Assembly: GCA_036498945.1 (NCBI GenBank)
Contig: DASYEQ010000150.1
Coordinates: 4,719-68,718, forward strand
Reading direction: 5' to 3'
Length of the DNA stretch: 64,000 nt
From: JAQGMJ01 sp036498945
Lineage (GTDB): Bacteria; Pseudomonadota; Gammaproteobacteria; Burkholderiales; JAEUOS01
This document shows, piece after piece, positions 34,472 through 43,148 of the stretch (within the stretch, counting starts at the first letter, position 1; the number at the start of each line of letters is the position of its first letter). The translations under genes and the position numbers were made by a program. A model generated the notes under the pieces. The model saw only the letters and a program-made list of their open reading frames with translations. It was not told where the DNA came from and did no database searches.

Positions 34472-35482
34472 ATGCGCGCCCTGATCTACGGCAGCGGTGC
34501 CGTCGGCACCTGGGTCGGCTGCCGCCTGCATCAATGCGGCGTCGAGACGACTTTCCTTGGCCGTGGCGCGCACATCGCGGCCCTCGCCAAACACGGCGTG
34601 CTGCTGCATGAACCCGCGGGCACGCGCCGCATTGAGGGCCTGCGTGCCGTCGGCAACGCCACCAGCCTGGAGGCGCCTGACATCCTGTTCCTTGGCCTGA
34701 AGGCGCAGCAACTGCCGCCGTTGCTGGGCGAACTCAAGCGCCTCACCGGCCCGCGCACCGCCATCATCGCGCCGCAAAACGGCGTGCCCTGGTGGCAGTT
34801 CCACGGCGCGGCCGGCCCCTATGCCGGCCGCGCGATCCAAAGCGTCGATCCCGGCGGCCACTTGCTGGCGAGGCTGCCCGGCGACCAAATCTACGGCGCG
34901 GTGATCAACAAGGGCGTGATGATCAGCGCGCCGGGCGAATTGAGTTTTCACGCCGCGCCCAACAGTTCGCTGGTGCTGGGCGCTGCCGCGCCGGTGGGCG
35001 AGCCGCGCGTCGCCGAACTGCTGGAGGTGATGAGCGGCGCCGACTGGCCGGGCATTGTCGCGCCCGACATCCGCGCCGAGAAGTGGAACAAGCTGCTGCT
35101 CAACATCGCCATCAACCCGCTCACCGCGCTCACCCGCGCCTACTCGGGCGAGGCGATGCGCCACGCGCAGGGCGCGGCCCTGGGCGTGCGCCTGATCGAG
35201 GAGACCCTGGCGGTGGCGCGTGCCATCGGCATCACGCTCGAGGTCGATCCCGCCCAGCGCATCCAGCGGGCGCGCGACATCGGCCGCTTCAAGACCTCGA
35301 TGCTGGTCGATGCCGAAGCCGGCCGGGCCCTGGAGATCGATGCGATTGCCGGCGCGGTGCTGGAACTGGGGCGACTCACGAATACGCCGACACCCGCGCT
35401 CGAAGCCATCTACCAGACGGCCAAGGTGCTGGACAGCGTACTGGCACGCCGGCGCGAGGAAGCCGCAGCGAAGCCAAGCTAG
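34472..35482 (+). CDS. 2-dehydropantoate 2-reductase family protein (PanE/ApbA-like)
   Basis: The 336-residue protein has a dinucleotide-binding GSGAVG (residues 7-12), then the ApbA C-terminal helical domain (EKWNKLLLNIAINPLTALT, with Lys and Asn in catalytic positions, then EIDAIAGAVLELGRLTNTPTPALEAIY). It reduces ketopantoate or a related 2-oxoacid with NADPH. Since neighbours are not pantothenate genes, it may be a paralog with another 2-oxo substrate. Its stop overlaps that of the opposite gene by 4 bases (CTAG). Confidence 0.87.
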   Translation: MRALIYGSGAVGTWVGCRLHQCGVETTFLGRGAHIAALAKHGVLLHEPAGTRRIEGLRAVGNATSLEAPDILFLGLKAQQLPPLLGELKRLTGPRTAIIAPQNGVPWWQFHGAAGPYAGRAIQSVDPGGHLLARLPGDQIYGAVINKGVMISAPGELSFHAAPNSSLVLGAAAPVGEPRVAELLEVMSGADWPGIVAPDIRAEKWNKLLLNIAINPLTALTRAYSGEAMRHAQGAALGVRLIEETLAVARAIGITLEVDPAQRIQRARDIGRFKTSMLVDAEAGRALEIDAIAGAVLELGRLTNTPTPALEAIYQTAKVLDSVLARRREEAAAKPS

Positions 35483-35835
35483 CGGCGGCGCCCAGCTTCG
35501 TACAGGCGCTCCAGCGCCGCCTCCACCTGCGTAAGGCCTTCCACCGCCGCGCCCTGCACCGTCGCCTTGCGCGCCGCGCAATCGATCACCGCCTCGAAAG
35601 AGGAAGGCGTGTGGTCGCCGGGATATTTGCGCAGGCTCAAGCGCACCACGGCATCGTCTTGCCATTGCGTCGTGTTGAGCGACCACAAGCTGTTGGCAAA
35701 GCGCAGCAGCACTTCGCCGCTTTGCGCGTCGCTGAGGATCGGGCTTTCGACCCAGTGCGACATGCGCATCTCGAATATCTCGACGTGGATCGCATAGCGC
35801 CCGTCGGGCGAGGTGGATTTCGGCGTGCCGCCCAT
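35479..35835 (-). CDS. Hypothetical protein
   Basis: The 118-residue cytosolic protein has no family I can name. It has alternating hydrophobic strands (YAIHVEIFEMRMSHWVESPIL and LLRFANSLWSLNTTQWQDDAVVRLSLR), suggesting a small beta-sandwich or barrel, and a C-terminal helix. It is convergent with the reductase gene with a 4-base stop overlap. Confidence 0.6.
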   Translation of the reverse strand: MGGTPKSTSPDGRYAIHVEIFEMRMSHWVESPILSDAQSGEVLLRFANSLWSLNTTQWQDDAVVRLSLRKYPGDHTPSSFEAVIDCAARKATVQGAAVEGLTQVEAALERLYEAGRRR

Positions 35836-36002
35836 GCTGCCTCCCGGGGTATGAACGCATCATAACGGTTCGCCGGACCACAGAACTTTTGCCCGGCAAG
35901 CGCGTCTATCCTGCTCCGGGCACGTCCGGCGCGGTGTGCCATCCGCCGCGATCCGCACGATGATGAAGCGGGTGGCCGGCCCGCACTCATCCAGGAGCCC
36001 TT

Positions 36003-36797
36003 ATGTGGTCCAACGCACAGAACATGGTACGGCAGGCATTGTTGAATGGCGGCCTGCATGTCTCTTCCACCACGCAGGAAGGGCGCCTGGCCGATTTCTT
36101 TTCCGCGATCAAGCCGGTGGCCACCAATCATCCGCTGGTCCGCGTCGGCGGCGCGGCTGACGGCGGCTACCTGGTGCCGGACGACCTCGCCGGCATCGGC
36201 GCCTGCTTTTCGCCGGGCGTGGCCGACAGTTCCAGTTTCGAGCTGGACATGGCCGACCGCGGCATTCCCTGCTTCATGGCCGACTTCTCGGTCGATGGCC
36301 CCGCCGCCGAACACCCGCTGTTCCGCTTCGACAAGAAATTCCTGGGGCCGGTGGACGCAGGCGTGCACATGCGCCTGGCCACCTGGGTGGAAAAATACGT
36401 CCCCGGGCACAGCGACCTGCTATTGCAGATGGATATCGAAGGCGCCGAATACGGCGTCATCATGGATACGCCGATCGAAGTGCTGCGGCGCTTTCGCATC
36501 CTGGCCATCGAGTTCCATCACCTGCACGCGCTATGCGACAAGTTCGGCTTCGACCTGATCCACCTCAGCTTCATGAAACTGCTGCAGGATTTCGAAGTGG
36601 TGCACCTGCATCCCAACAACTGCGCCGCGCCGGTGCATCTCGGCCGCTATGCGATTCCGCCGGTGCTGGAGATCACCCTGCTGCGGCGCGACCGCATCAG
36701 CCATCGCTCGCCGGCCTCGCTGTTTCCGCATCCGCTGGATCGCAGCAGCTACCTCACGCGCGGCGATTTCGCCCTGCCGGAATGCTGGTTCCGCTAG
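36003..36797 (+). CDS. FkbM family methyltransferase-like protein
   Basis: The 264-residue protein has VRVGGAADGGYLVPDDL at the N-terminal side and LLLQMDIEGAEYGVI in the middle. The latter is the DIEGAE motif of FkbM-type SAM-dependent methyltransferases, with weak SAM-binding glycines. These often act on sugars or surface glycans. CAGGAG precedes the ATG. It stands alone; the 105 bases after it hold no gene. Confidence 0.8.
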   Translation: MWSNAQNMVRQALLNGGLHVSSTTQEGRLADFFSAIKPVATNHPLVRVGGAADGGYLVPDDLAGIGACFSPGVADSSSFELDMADRGIPCFMADFSVDGPAAEHPLFRFDKKFLGPVDAGVHMRLATWVEKYVPGHSDLLLQMDIEGAEYGVIMDTPIEVLRRFRILAIEFHHLHALCDKFGFDLIHLSFMKLLQDFEVVHLHPNNCAAPVHLGRYAIPPVLEITLLRRDRISHRSPASLFPHPLDRSSYLTRGDFALPECWFR

Positions 36798-36902
36798 CAC
36801 GGAACTGGCACGTAAAGCGCCCCGTATTGCCCCGATAGGAAAATCTCGCAACACGCACAATGGCTCAAACCCGGTCGATTTGCCGGATCGGAGATTCGAG
36901 TC

Positions 36903-37163
36903 ATGTCCGTCACCACCACCGCCGTTACCGGCACTGTCGCCCGCATCGAGTGGGAGCGTTTTCACCACGTTACCGCCGCCATCATCCTCCTGGCCGACGG
37001 GCGGATCGTGCACGTGCATTCGCAGGGCCTGGGCGCGCTGGAGCAGGACCACCTGCTGCTCACGCGCGATGGTGACGTGATCGAAGCCGCGCTCGCCGAA
37101 GAGCCCGAGCCGCACGTCTGCCGTTACGTCAACCGCAGCATCGCGGAGATGGCCGCCGCCTGA
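36903..37163 (+). CDS. Small hypothetical protein
   Basis: The 86-residue protein (VTGTVARIEWERFHHVTAAI, then a short beta-rich middle and an acidic C-terminal part) has no recognised family. Codon use resembles its neighbours. The start at 36903 has GAG a few bases before it. It may be a small regulator or an orphan; I cannot say more. Confidence 0.5.
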   Translation: MSVTTTAVTGTVARIEWERFHHVTAAIILLADGRIVHVHSQGLGALEQDHLLLTRDGDVIEAALAEEPEPHVCRYVNRSIAEMAAA

Positions 37164-37216
37164 AACGCCGCTCGCGCGGCGCCGCGCAAGCCGTATTACG
37201 CCGGCGGCCCGCGTCC

Positions 37217-37247
37217 TTGACCACGCGCGCCCGCGCGGTTGCATAAT
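37217..37247 (+). promoter_or_regulatory. Candidate promoter of the DUF2946/TonB receptor locus
   Basis: TTGACC (37217-37222) and CATAAT (37242-37247) are 19 bases apart, about 90 bases before the DUF2946 start. Spacing is long, so confidence is low. Confidence 0.35.
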
Positions 37248-37335
37248 CCGCGCCCCTGTGTTGTAATCGCCGCCCTCATCGGCCACAAAAGTCTTTGCCG
37301 CCGCAGCCCCGCGTTGCGGCCGCTCCCGCAGCCTC

Positions 37336-37707
37336 ATGAGCCTGCCCTCCCGAGTCAGCTCCCTGCGCCGCCTGCTTGCGCACGCGGGGCTCGCCTTTGC
37401 GCTGCTGCTGGCGCAGCTGGGCATGCTCGGCCACACTTATACCGCGCATCCGCTCGAGAGCCGCGCCGCGGCCCAGGCGGCGGCGCGCAACGCGCCGGAA
37501 AAACCCGCGCCCGGCCATGGCGACGCGCGTGACGTCTGCTCGCTGTGCCTGGCCTACAGCGTCTTTACCGGCTCGCTGCCGAGCACGTTTCATCTCGATG
37601 CGGCTTTTGCCGAGCGCATCGCCTACCTGCCGCCCCATGCCCATGGGGCGCCGTCGTTTCCCTTCGTTTCCTACGCCTCGCGCGCCCCGCCTTCCCCGCA
37701 GGCGTAA
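37336..37707 (+). CDS. DUF2946 domain protein
   Basis: The 123-residue protein has an N-terminal hydrophobic segment (AFALLLAQLGMLGHTYT) and the DUF2946 CxxC (VCSLCLAYSVFTG), with several His residues around it, so it may bind a metal. DUF2946 genes often lie before TonB-dependent receptors, and here the receptor starts 114 bases downstream. A role in metal handling at the envelope is likely but unproven. Confidence 0.82.
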   Translation: MSLPSRVSSLRRLLAHAGLAFALLLAQLGMLGHTYTAHPLESRAAAQAAARNAPEKPAPGHGDARDVCSLCLAYSVFTGSLPSTFHLDAAFAERIAYLPPHAHGAPSFPFVSYASRAPPSPQA

Positions 37708-37715
37708 GCCCTGAC

Positions 37716-37731
37716 ACGCCCTCGCGGGCGT
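37716..37731. terminator. Hairpin between DUF2946 and TonB receptor genes
   Basis: ACGCCC and GGGCGT pair around TCGC, followed by TT. It could attenuate transcription into the receptor gene. Short, so modest confidence. Confidence 0.35.
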
Positions 37732-37821
37732 TTCGCTTGAGGTCCGCCGCGCCACGCGCGCGGTTGCATTCGCGCACCGGCATTCGCCGTGCGCCAACAG
37801 GAAATTCGGGGAAACACACAA

Positions 37822-40278
37822 ATGAAATCCATCTCGATGGCATCCGGCGCCGCCTTCGCGCTCGGCTGCCTCGCCGGGCCGGTAGCGGCCCAGACCGCAC
37901 CTACCCAGCCCGCACCCGCCAAGCCTGCCACCGCGCAGGCCGCACCCACCCAACCCGCACCCACCCAACCAGCGCCGGTGCAAGCACCGGCCGGCGCCGG
38001 TAGCGTTGCCGGCAAGCTCAGCGACGCCCTTGGCCGTCCGCTGGCCGGCGCCACCGTGCAGTTGCGCGGCGCCGACGGCAAGATCGCCGCTCGCGGCCAA
38101 AGCGATGCGCAAGGCGCCTTTGCCTTTCGCGGCGTCGCCCCCGGCGTCTACGCCGTGGTGGCGGACCATGCCGGCTTCGATACCGGCACTTCGATTGTCA
38201 CCGTCGCCCGCGGCCCCGCGCCCGCGGTCGCGCTGACGCTGGCCTCGCAGCAGGCGCTGGAACTCAACGTCGCCGTCAACCGCCCGCAGCGCGCGGCACC
38301 GCCGCGCAACGCCATTTCGGCGGCCACCGGCGGCTCCTCCTACGGCTTCGACCACAAGGACATCGAATCCATGCCGGCGGGCGAGGATACGCAGGTCAAC
38401 CAGGTGCTGCTGCAGGCGCCCGGCGTGACCAACGATTCCTACGGCCAGCTGCACGTGCGCGGCGACCACGGCAACCTGCAATACCGCATCAACGGCGTGG
38501 TGCTGCCCGAAGGCATCAGCGGCTTCGGCCAATCGCTCGACACGCGCTTCGCCGACCGCATCGACCTGTTGACCGGCGCCTTGCCCTCGCAGTACGGCTA
38601 CCGCACCGCCGGCGTGGTCGACATCCAGACCAAGAACGGTTTTACCAACGGCGGCAGCGTCAGCTACACCTTCGGCAGCCACAACACCTCCAACCCCAGC
38701 TTCGAGGTGGAAGGCACCAAGGGTGACTGGAGCTACTACGTCACCGGCTCCTACCTGCGCAACAACCTGGGTATCGAGTCGCCGACTTCCGCCGCCAATC
38801 CGCTGCACGACCGCACCGAGCAGACCAAGGGCTTCGGCTACTTCTCGTACCTCATCAGCCCGACCACCAAGCTCAATGTGATCGCCGGCACCTCCTACGG
38901 CAAGTTCCAGATTCCCAACAATCCGGACCAGGCCCCGAACCCGGACTTCCTGACCGCCGCCGGCGCCACCGGCTTTTCGTCGAGTGCGCTGAACGAAAAC
39001 CAGACCGAGATCAACAACTACGGCATCGTCGCCCTGCAAGGCAGCCTGAACGACAAGTTCGACTACCAGATCGCCGGCTTCATGCGCAAGAGCAGCGTCG
39101 AATACTTTCCCGACCCGCTCGGCGATCTGGTATTCAACGGCTTGTCGGCGCACATCTACCGCAGCTCGGTCACCACCGGCGTGCAGGCCGACGGCACCTA
39201 TCGCCTGAATGCCGCGCACACCCTGCGCATGGGCCTCACCGCCTCCACCGAGGACGACCGCAGCCAGAACAGCGCCACCGTGTTCCCGGTCGATGCCACC
39301 GGCACCGTCTCCGGCGGCCCGATGACCATCGTCGACAACAACGGCAAGAACGGCAACAAGCTCTATGGCGTCTACCTGCAGGACGAGTGGAAGATCACCG
39401 ACAAGCTGACCTTCAACTACGGCGCCCGCGCCGACCGCATGGACGCCTACACGTCCGCCGGCCAGATCAGCCCGCGCGCCGGCTTCGTCTACAAGCTGTT
39501 GCCTGCCACCACCCTGCATGCCGGCTACGCGCGCTACTTCACCCCGCCGCCCAACGAACTGGTGTCGCAGGGCACGCTCAATCTTTTCACCGGCACCACC
39601 AACGCGCCGGCGAATTTGCAGAACTCGCAGGTGCAGCCCGAGCGCAGCCATTATTTCGATGCCGGCATCACCCACGAGCTGATCCCCGGCCTGACCCTGG
39701 GCCTGGACGGCTACTACAAGAAGGTGCGCAACCTGCTCGACGAAGGCCAGTTCGGCACCGCGCTGATCTTCACGCCCTTCAACTACAGCCGCGCCACCGT
39801 CTACGGCGCCGAGCTGTCGGCCACCTGGAAGAAGGACAACCTCAGCGCCTACCTGAACTACGCCACTTCCAAGGCGCGCGCCACCGACATTGACTCCGCG
39901 CAATTCAACTTCGACCCGACCGAGCTTGCCTACATCGCCAGCAACAACGTCTACGTCGACCACGACCAGCGCGTGACGATCTCCGGCGGCGCTTCCTACC
40001 GCTGGCACGACACCGAGTTCAGCGTCAACGGCTTCTATGGCAGCGGGCTGCGCGCCGGCTTCGCCAATACCGACAAGCTGCCCGGCTATACCCAGGTCAA
40101 CCTCGGCGTGGTGCAGCATTTGAATACCGCCGACCTCGGCAAGGTCGACCTGCGCTTCTCCGTGGTCAACGTGTTCAACCAGGCCTACGAATTGCGCGAC
40201 GGCACCGGCATCGGCGTCGGCGCGCCGCAGTGGGGGCCGCGGCGCGGCTTCTTCGGGACGATTTCGAAAGTCTTTTGA
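37822..40278 (+). CDS. TonB-dependent outer-membrane receptor with N-terminal carboxypeptidase-regulatory-like domain
   Basis: The 818-residue protein has, in order, a signal peptide (to VAAQ), an Ala/Pro/Thr-rich linker of about 35 residues with repeated TQPAP units, a carboxypeptidase regulatory-like domain (GKLSDALGRPLAGATVQLRG to about residue 125), a TonB plug (EDTQVNQVLLQAPGVTNDSYG, VRGDHGNLQYRINGVVLPEG), and a beta-barrel ending in Phe (GTISKVF). It imports a scarce ligand with energy from the ExbB-ExbD-TonB genes just downstream. The ligand is unknown; the DUF2946 partner hints at a metal or metal chelate. The regulatory-like domain is more usual in SusC-type or Oar receptors than in siderophore receptors. 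The ATG at 37822 follows GGGGAAAC. Confidence 0.92.
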   Translation: MKSISMASGAAFALGCLAGPVAAQTAPTQPAPAKPATAQAAPTQPAPTQPAPVQAPAGAGSVAGKLSDALGRPLAGATVQLRGADGKIAARGQSDAQGAFAFRGVAPGVYAVVADHAGFDTGTSIVTVARGPAPAVALTLASQQALELNVAVNRPQRAAPPRNAISAATGGSSYGFDHKDIESMPAGEDTQVNQVLLQAPGVTNDSYGQLHVRGDHGNLQYRINGVVLPEGISGFGQSLDTRFADRIDLLTGALPSQYGYRTAGVVDIQTKNGFTNGGSVSYTFGSHNTSNPSFEVEGTKGDWSYYVTGSYLRNNLGIESPTSAANPLHDRTEQTKGFGYFSYLISPTTKLNVIAGTSYGKFQIPNNPDQAPNPDFLTAAGATGFSSSALNENQTEINNYGIVALQGSLNDKFDYQIAGFMRKSSVEYFPDPLGDLVFNGLSAHIYRSSVTTGVQADGTYRLNAAHTLRMGLTASTEDDRSQNSATVFPVDATGTVSGGPMTIVDNNGKNGNKLYGVYLQDEWKITDKLTFNYGARADRMDAYTSAGQISPRAGFVYKLLPATTLHAGYARYFTPPPNELVSQGTLNLFTGTTNAPANLQNSQVQPERSHYFDAGITHELIPGLTLGLDGYYKKVRNLLDEGQFGTALIFTPFNYSRATVYGAELSATWKKDNLSAYLNYATSKARATDIDSAQFNFDPTELAYIASNNVYVDHDQRVTISGGASYRWHDTEFSVNGFYGSGLRAGFANTDKLPGYTQVNLGVVQHLNTADLGKVDLRFSVVNVFNQAYELRDGTGIGVGAPQWGPRRGFFGTISKVF

Positions 40279-40310
40279 GGAGCCGGGCCGAATAGCACGA
40301 TTTTCTCCCA

Positions 40311-40340
40311 AGGTCATTCCCGCTTTCGCGGGAATGACCT
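40311..40340. repeat. Short palindromic repeat (GTCATTCC family), copy 2
   Basis: Perfect 13-base arms AGGTCATTCCCGC and GCGGGAATGACCT around TTTC. It shares a core with 5965-5996 and lies 32 bases after the receptor stop, where it could reduce read-through into exbB. Confidence 0.75.
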
Positions 40341-40389
40341 GGAGCGCGGTTCCCGTCCAACATTCCGCTCTTTATGTAGAAGGAACAAT

Positions 40390-41043
40390 ATGGAAAACCT
40401 GCAAGCCGCAATCAACGCCCTCAAATTCGGCGGCCCGGCGGTATACCCGCTGCTGCTCCTGGCGGTCATCGCCACGGTGATCATCATCGACAAGGCCTAC
40501 ATCTACATCCGCTACGTGCGCCTGCCGGCCGACGTGCTGGGCCTGGTCGAGACCTACGATTTCGCCTGGGACCAGCTCGGCGCCAAGATCCAGGGCATGA
40601 ACCCGCGCAACGCCTTCCGGCGCTTTTTCGCCACCATCCTGGAGAACCACGACAAGCCGGCGTGGTGGGTCGAATCGCGCGCGGGCGATGAAGCGCAGAT
40701 GATCGAGAAGTCGCTGGCGCGCGGCGCCTGGATCCTCGAAACCATCGTTACCGCCGCCCCGCTCTTGGGCCTGCTCGGCACCATCGCCGGCATGATGACC
40801 GCCTTCAAGCTGATCGGCGGCGACCGCCTGGTGGACCCGATCGGCGTCACCGGCGGCGTGGCGGAGGCGCTGATCGCCACCGCCCTTGGTCTCTTCATCG
40901 CGCTGATCTGTCTCTTCGCCTTCAACTTCTTCGCCCGCATGCAGGCGCAGACCCTCGACGAAATGGAACGCCTGGGCACGCGGCTGATCGACCACATCCG
41001 CCTCGACCAGCAACGCACCGAAGGCATGAAGGAGGCCGCATGA
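40390..41043 (+). CDS. exbB: ExbB/TolQ/MotA family proton channel protein
   Basis: The 217-residue protein has three transmembrane segments (about 16-38, 120-145, 160-185), the last two bearing TAAPLLGLLGTIAGMMTAF and ALIATALGLFIALICLF of the ExbB/TolQ signature. With ExbD it uses the proton gradient to drive TonB. The exbD start overlaps its stop by 4 bases. The tight link to a receptor and a TonB gene makes ExbB more likely than TolQ. Confidence 0.92.
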   Translation: MENLQAAINALKFGGPAVYPLLLLAVIATVIIIDKAYIYIRYVRLPADVLGLVETYDFAWDQLGAKIQGMNPRNAFRRFFATILENHDKPAWWVESRAGDEAQMIEKSLARGAWILETIVTAAPLLGLLGTIAGMMTAFKLIGGDRLVDPIGVTGGVAEALIATALGLFIALICLFAFNFFARMQAQTLDEMERLGTRLIDHIRLDQQRTEGMKEAA

Positions 41044-41444
41044 AGCTGCGCAAATCCCGCACGTCGCGCCACGGGCGCATCGAGATCATCCCGATGATCG
41101 ACGTGATGTTCTTCCTGCTCGCCACCTTTATTCTCGCCTCGCTGTCGGTGCAGCACCTGCATTCCATCCCGGTGAACCTGCCGCAAGGCCAGGCCGACCC
41201 CTTCAAGGCCGACAAGCCGGTGACCCTCACGGTGGACCGCGACAGCAAGATCTTCGTCGACCAGACGCCCGTGACGCTCGACACGCTCGCTGCCGCGCTC
41301 AAGCCGCACCTGCGCAGCCAGGACGCCACGGTAGTGATGGCCGCCGACAGCGCGGCGCCCAACGGCATTACCGTGCAGGCGATGCTGCGCGCGCGCGAAG
41401 CCGGGGCGCAGCATTTCCTCATCGCCGTCAAGCATGGCCAATAG
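41040..41444 (+). CDS. exbD: ExbD/TolR family biopolymer transport protein
   Basis: The 134-residue protein has one N-terminal membrane segment with Asp21 (PMIDVMFFLLATFIL) as the proton-carrying residue, and a small periplasmic domain. It follows ExbB with translational overlap and overlaps the TonB gene by 11 bases. Confidence 0.92.
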   Translation: MKLRKSRTSRHGRIEIIPMIDVMFFLLATFILASLSVQHLHSIPVNLPQGQADPFKADKPVTLTVDRDSKIFVDQTPVTLDTLAAALKPHLRSQDATVVMAADSAAPNGITVQAMLRAREAGAQHFLIAVKHGQ

Positions 41445-42180
41445 CGTTTCCGCCACGCACGCCGACAGTCCCGGCGCGTGGGCGCGCGGCCGCTCGTGGC
41501 GCGTGCCGGTGCGCGACCTGCCGTGGCGCCGGCTGCCGGCGATTTTGCCGATCGCCATCGCGCTGTGGATCTTCGCGCTGTGGGGCTTCGGGCGCTTCAT
41601 CGCCAGCCCGGCGCCGCCGCCCGAGCCCAAGCCGCTGGATACGCGCATCATCGAGTTGCCCCCGGACCCGCCGCCCGCACCGCCGCCGCCGGCCCCGGTG
41701 GTGAAGCCGCCGCCCGCGCCGCCGGTGCTGCACAAGGCGCCGCCCCCGCCGCCGCAGCCGCGCCTGGCGCCCGCGCCCAAGCCGCAGGAGACCGCGCCGA
41801 CGCCCAGCCCGGAGCCGCCACCCCCGCCGCCGCCGGCTCCCGCCGCCCCGGCGCCGCAGGCTGCACCCGCCCCGCCGCCACCGGCGCCGTCGAACGCCAG
41901 TCCCGGCGAGGGCCGCAGCGGCGCCTACACGATTACCCGGCAGGACCCGAAGATCCCGGATGACCTCGCCGACGATGCGGCACGCTATACCGTCACGGTA
42001 CGCATCAAGATCGCCGCCGACGGCAGCACCACGGTGGAACTCGATCCGCCGACGCCCAACCCGCGCCTGAACCGCCTTTACCTTGAAGCCTACAAGGCCT
42101 GGAAGTGGTTTCCCGCCACCCAGAGCGGCCAGCCGGTCGCCTCGGTGCAATCGTTCAGGATCAAGCCGGTGGTGAACTAG
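41434..42180 (+). CDS. tonB: Energy transducer TonB with very proline-rich spacer
   Basis: The 248-residue protein has a cytoplasmic Arg/Trp-rich start, one membrane segment (about 36-57), and a spacer of about 100 residues with roughly 50 prolines. A TonB C-terminal domain follows (VTVRIKIAADGSTTVELD and EAYKAWKWFPATQSGQPVASVQSFRIKP). It spans the periplasm and opens the receptor encoded upstream. Its stop lies in a 12-base palindrome (42177-42188) that also holds the stop of the opposite gene. Confidence 0.9.
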   Translation: MANSVSATHADSPGAWARGRSWRVPVRDLPWRRLPAILPIAIALWIFALWGFGRFIASPAPPPEPKPLDTRIIELPPDPPPAPPPPAPVVKPPPAPPVLHKAPPPPPQPRLAPAPKPQETAPTPSPEPPPPPPPAPAAPAPQAAPAPPPPAPSNASPGEGRSGAYTITRQDPKIPDDLADDAARYTVTVRIKIAADGSTTVELDPPTPNPRLNRLYLEAYKAWKWFPATQSGQPVASVQSFRIKPVVN

Positions 42181-42184
42181 CCGG

Positions 42185-42859
42185 CTAGTCGCCGTCCACC
42201 GGCTGCACCGCGGCGGCCGGCGCCACGCGGCGGCGCTCGGCCTGGATGACGATCTCGGCGGCGCGGTCTTCCGCGCGCCCGGCCGCGCTGTCGTCATAGC
42301 GCGGCGCGCGGACGTCGATGGTCACCGGCACCTGGTCGCCGAGGCCCGCGTCGCGCAGGTATTCGCCCACCACCTCGGCACGCCGCTGCGCCAGGCCGCG
42401 CGCGAAGGTCAGGCCCGACTCCATCACGTCGACGCTGCCGGTGATTTGCACCGCGTCGATGCGCCAGGCCGTGCCGAGGGCGCGGATCAGGCGGTCGAGA
42501 TCGTCGAAGCCGGCCTCGGCCGGGTAGCTCTCGTGCAGATAATAAAAGACCGCGAGCTGGGCGCGCAGCGGCTCCGAGTCGGCCTTGCCCGCCGCCGGCG
42601 CCAGGCGCAGCGCCGGCGCCAGGGGCAGCGGCAGGCTGTTGGTCTTCACCAGGGCATGCGCATAGATCTCGCCGCTTTGCGCGCAGCGTTCACGCAGCGA
42701 GCGCAACTGGCGCACCGTCAGCGCCGCGTCCACCGAATCGACGCTGCACGGCAGGTCGGCCACAAGCGCCGGCGCGGCGGCATCGCCGGCTGCGAGCACG
42801 TGCAGGGGCAGGGCGCAAAGGCTGGCGGCGAGGGTAAGGAGCAGCTTAGGGGTATTCAT
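42185..42859 (-). CDS. Secreted OmpA-like C-terminal domain protein
   Basis: The 224-residue protein has a signal peptide (to VLA) and a C-terminal OmpA-like region (LAQRRAEVVGEYLRDAGLGDQVPVTIDVRAP), in which the peptidoglycan-binding residues are partly conserved. The middle part is Leu/Ala-rich and unassigned. It lies convergent to the TonB gene. It may be an envelope linker, but a lipobox is absent and function is unknown. Confidence 0.7.
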   Translation of the reverse strand: MNTPKLLLTLAASLCALPLHVLAAGDAAAPALVADLPCSVDSVDAALTVRQLRSLRERCAQSGEIYAHALVKTNSLPLPLAPALRLAPAAGKADSEPLRAQLAVFYYLHESYPAEAGFDDLDRLIRALGTAWRIDAVQITGSVDVMESGLTFARGLAQRRAEVVGEYLRDAGLGDQVPVTIDVRAPRYDDSAAGRAEDRAAEIVIQAERRRVAPAAAVQPVDGD

Positions 42860-43148
42860 GGAGGGCCAGGGTTGTTTGTATGGATTGTTTCACGTTGCCG
42901 TGACGTGGCCGTGTGCGGGCTTCCCTTCGAGTGCGGCCGCGCTCCCCGGTTCACCGCTCGGCGGTGCTTTACATTTTCCGAAGTGTAGCGGCGTCCACTC
43001 GCCGGCGCGTAGCGGGCGCGCCTGCCGCGCGCTCGCCAGCCGCGCCAATGTGTGCAACACTATGCTCCCGGAATACCGTCTGACCCGGCCGGGATGCCGC
43101 ATCGGAATCTGCACGGCCGACTTTCACAAAGAGGCAAGGAGCCCGAAG

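Noticed and set aside
37276..40317. A 1013-codon open frame on the minus strand opposite the TonB receptor
   Set aside because: It is the antisense shadow of a GC-rich gene; the composition is biased to His, Gly, Val and Ala with no domain, while the plus-strand receptor is unmistakable.
40390..42180. TolQ-TolR-TolA instead of ExbB-ExbD-TonB
   Set aside because: No tolB, pal or ybgC neighbours; the set follows a TonB-dependent receptor and the last protein ends in a TonB-like C-terminal domain.
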